From positions 1 to 7,350 of the forward strand of contig CAMIOS010000050.1 of assembly GCA_946222995.1 (NCBI GenBank): DNA of 7,350 nt, written 5' to 3'. Position numbers and translations under genes: made by a program. The stretch comes from an uncultured Enhydrobacter sp. (GTDB lineage: Bacteria; Pseudomonadota; Gammaproteobacteria; Pseudomonadales; Moraxellaceae). The notes beneath the pieces were generated by a model that ran no database searches, had not been told where the DNA came from, and was given only the letters and a program-made list of their open reading frames with translations. Of this stretch, positions 5,921-7,350 are shown piece by piece (the stretch's first letter is position 1; each line of letters starts with the position of its first letter).

Positions 5921-7153
5921 ATGATGACACAATGTTTTGATACGTTAATTATCCATGCTAATATCGCTACAATGAACGCTGAGTTTGGCTTTGGGCTAAC
6001 AAGCGAAAGTGCCGTGCCTTATGGTCAAGTGCTTGATGGCGCCATTGCTATCTCTGATGGCAAAATTGCATGGCTTGGTGCAACTGCCGACATTGCGCAA
6101 ATTTCTGCCAAACAAACTATCGACCTACAAGGTAAATGGCTCACCCCAGCCCTCATTGATTGCCATACCCATATCGTGTATGCCGGCAATCGCAGCAACG
6201 AATTTGAAATGCGACTCAATGGCGTTCGCTACGAAGACATCGCCAAGCAAGGCGGTGGGATTTTAGCGACAGTAAAAGCCACTCGTGAAGCAAGCTTTGA
6301 TGAGTTGTATGCGCAAAGCGAAAAACGTTTTCAAGCATTGATTGGTGAAGGGGTGGGGACGGTCGAAATCAAATCAGGCTATGGACTTGACCTAGCAACT
6401 GAGCGAAAAATGCTCCAAGTCGCCCGTAAATTGGGTAAAGACTATGGCGTGACCGTCAAAACTACTTATCTTGCCGCTCATGCTACCCCGCCAGAATATC
6501 AAAACCAAAATGACGCTTATATCGAACAGGTGTGTGAATGGCTACCGATTTTGCATGGCGAAGGCTTAATTGATGCGGTCGATGCGTTTTGTGAACACAT
6601 TGCTTTTAGCACCGAGCAAGTCAGAAGGGTTTTTGATGTTGCAGCATCGCTTGGTTTGCCAGTCAAACTACACGCCGAACAAATGAGCGACATGGGCGGT
6701 GGGGCGTTGGTTGCCTCGTTTGACGGTTTATCGGCTGACCATATCGAATATTTAAGCGATGTAAGCATTGATAAAATGGCACAATCCGGTACGGTAGGCG
6801 TGTTATTGCCGACTGCTTTTTATGTACTACGAGAAACCAAACTACCACCGATTGAAAAAATGCGTGAACAAGGCATACGCATGGCAATCTCTACTGATTG
6901 TAATCCTGGTACCTCACCTTCCACATCCATTTTGCTAGCAATGAATATGGCGTGTACCTTATTTCGCTTGACACCAGAAGAAGCGTTAGCAGGTACAACC
7001 CTTCATGCCGCCAAAGCCTTGGGATTACAAGATAGCAAAGGTAAAATTGCGGTGGGCTTTGATGCACAGTTATCAGTGTGGGATATCGATCGACCAGCGG
7101 ATTTAAGTTATTTTATTGGCGAAAATAGACATAATAAGCAGTACAAACTCTAA
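5921..7153 (+). CDS. hutI: Imidazolonepropionase
   Basis: This cytosolic metal-dependent amidohydrolase opens the ring of 4-imidazolone-5-propionate to give N-formimidoyl-L-glutamate, linking HutU to HutG. The 410-residue length is normal (~400-410). Metal and active-site motifs are present: CHTHIVYAGNR (81-91, ligands H82 and H84), the EIKSGYGLD segment (149-157), KLHAEQ (249-254, H251), ADHIEYLS (272-279, H274) and STDCNPGTSPS (324-334, D326). AGGA at 5913-5916 lies four bases before ATG 5921 and seven before the adjacent ATG 5924. The true start may be the second, one residue shorter. The extreme C-terminus, ENRHNKQYKL, looks a few residues shorter and more divergent than the tail I expect in HutI. 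The catalytic domain is whole and should be functional. It is the last gene of the cluster in the window. Confidence 0.97.
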   Translation: MMTQCFDTLIIHANIATMNAEFGFGLTSESAVPYGQVLDGAIAISDGKIAWLGATADIAQISAKQTIDLQGKWLTPALIDCHTHIVYAGNRSNEFEMRLNGVRYEDIAKQGGGILATVKATREASFDELYAQSEKRFQALIGEGVGTVEIKSGYGLDLATERKMLQVARKLGKDYGVTVKTTYLAAHATPPEYQNQNDAYIEQVCEWLPILHGEGLIDAVDAFCEHIAFSTEQVRRVFDVAASLGLPVKLHAEQMSDMGGGALVASFDGLSADHIEYLSDVSIDKMAQSGTVGVLLPTAFYVLRETKLPPIEKMREQGIRMAISTDCNPGTSPSTSILLAMNMACTLFRLTPEEALAGTTLHAAKALGLQDSKGKIAVGFDAQLSVWDIDRPADLSYFIGENRHNKQYKL

Positions 7154-7278
7154 GCATTCGATACTACCAGCGCATACAAAAAAGGTGAGCAGCTAAATCG
7201 CGTGCGTGGTTCTCAAGTTATACTGTCAAGGTGCTTGTGTAAATACCCCAACCTTAAAACAACATCAAAGTAGAATAA
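7154..7278. other. Gene-free stretch with candidate insertion-sequence ends
   Basis: No gene or clear terminator is seen after hutI. TGTAAATACCCC at 7238-7249, about 30 bases beyond the stop codon of the neighbouring IS3-type transposase, is a plausible IS3-style terminal repeat beginning with TG. Overlapping it, TATACTGTCAAG (7219-7230) plus TTGTGTAAA (7235-7243) resembles the outer end of IS256-type elements. Both readings are from memory of family patterns. The partner ends lie outside the window. Confidence 0.3.
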
Positions 7279-7350
7279 TTAAGCCACCTGTTTAAACTCA
7301 GCAGGTGTCATATCATTCAATGAATCATGCGGTCGTTCGTGGTTATAAAC
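7279..7350 (-). mobile_element. IS3-family OrfB transposase, C-terminal end (cut by window edge)
   Basis: Read from the right edge on the minus strand, the sequence translates as VYNHERPHDSLNDMTPAEF then KQVA and a TAA stop at 7281-7279. The YN.(E)RPH.(S/A)L..(M/L)TP.EF motif is the characteristic end of IS3-family OrfB integrase-type transposases, which move the element by a copy-out-paste-in route. Only 23 codons are in view, so it cannot be judged whether the element is complete. It points toward hutI, so the element's right end lies between 7153 and 7279. It is of a different type from the transposase at the left edge, so the two do not form a simple composite transposon. Confidence 0.85.

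Noticed and set aside
1..7350. Composite transposon carrying the hut genes
   Set aside because: The two edge transposases are of different types and no matching terminal repeats are visible.

Overview
The window looks like part of a chromosome from a moderately AT-rich gammaproteobacterium, most likely a member of the Moraxellaceae (Moraxella, Psychrobacter or Acinetobacter relatives). This placement is inferred from how the protein sequences read, not from a database search. Most of it is one plus-strand gene cluster for urocanate (histidine-pathway) catabolism, with insertion-sequence debris on both sides.

Left flank (1-582): there is a minus-strand fragment of a DDE transposase running off the window edge (1-~109). 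A stretch with a short dyad follows, then a start-less 61-codon open stretch of unknown origin (192-374) that contains a striking 23-bp palindrome. Next comes a fragment (~377-550) that reads as only the last ~57 residues of histidine ammonia-lyase (HutH). The histidase gene has therefore apparently been lost by rearrangement, with its tail left in front of hutU.

Centre and right (583-7153): five intact genes follow on one strand. They are hutU (urocanase), an FMN-binding flavin-reductase-like protein, an NCS1-family permease (cytosine/purine permease type), hutG (formimidoylglutamase) and hutI (imidazolonepropionase). Together they can import a small heterocycle, plausibly urocanate, and convert urocanate via imidazolone propionate and formimidoylglutamate to glutamate and formamide. 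Only the histidine-to-urocanate step is missing here. The flavoprotein is not one of the standard Hut enzymes. hutG and hutI are tightly coupled (15 bp apart). The other gaps are 113-198 bp and carry inverted repeats. One of them is a 20-pair hairpin just upstream of the permease, whose non-Watson-Crick pairs are all G-U in the plus-strand RNA.

Right flank (7154-7350): a short gene-free stretch contains sequences resembling insertion-sequence ends. It is followed by the minus-strand C-terminus of an IS3-family OrfB transposase. The most interesting reading is a urocanate-use module that has lost its histidase, bounded by unrelated mobile elements and carrying an unexplained flavoprotein. I see no evidence of a defence system, CRISPR array or RNA gene.
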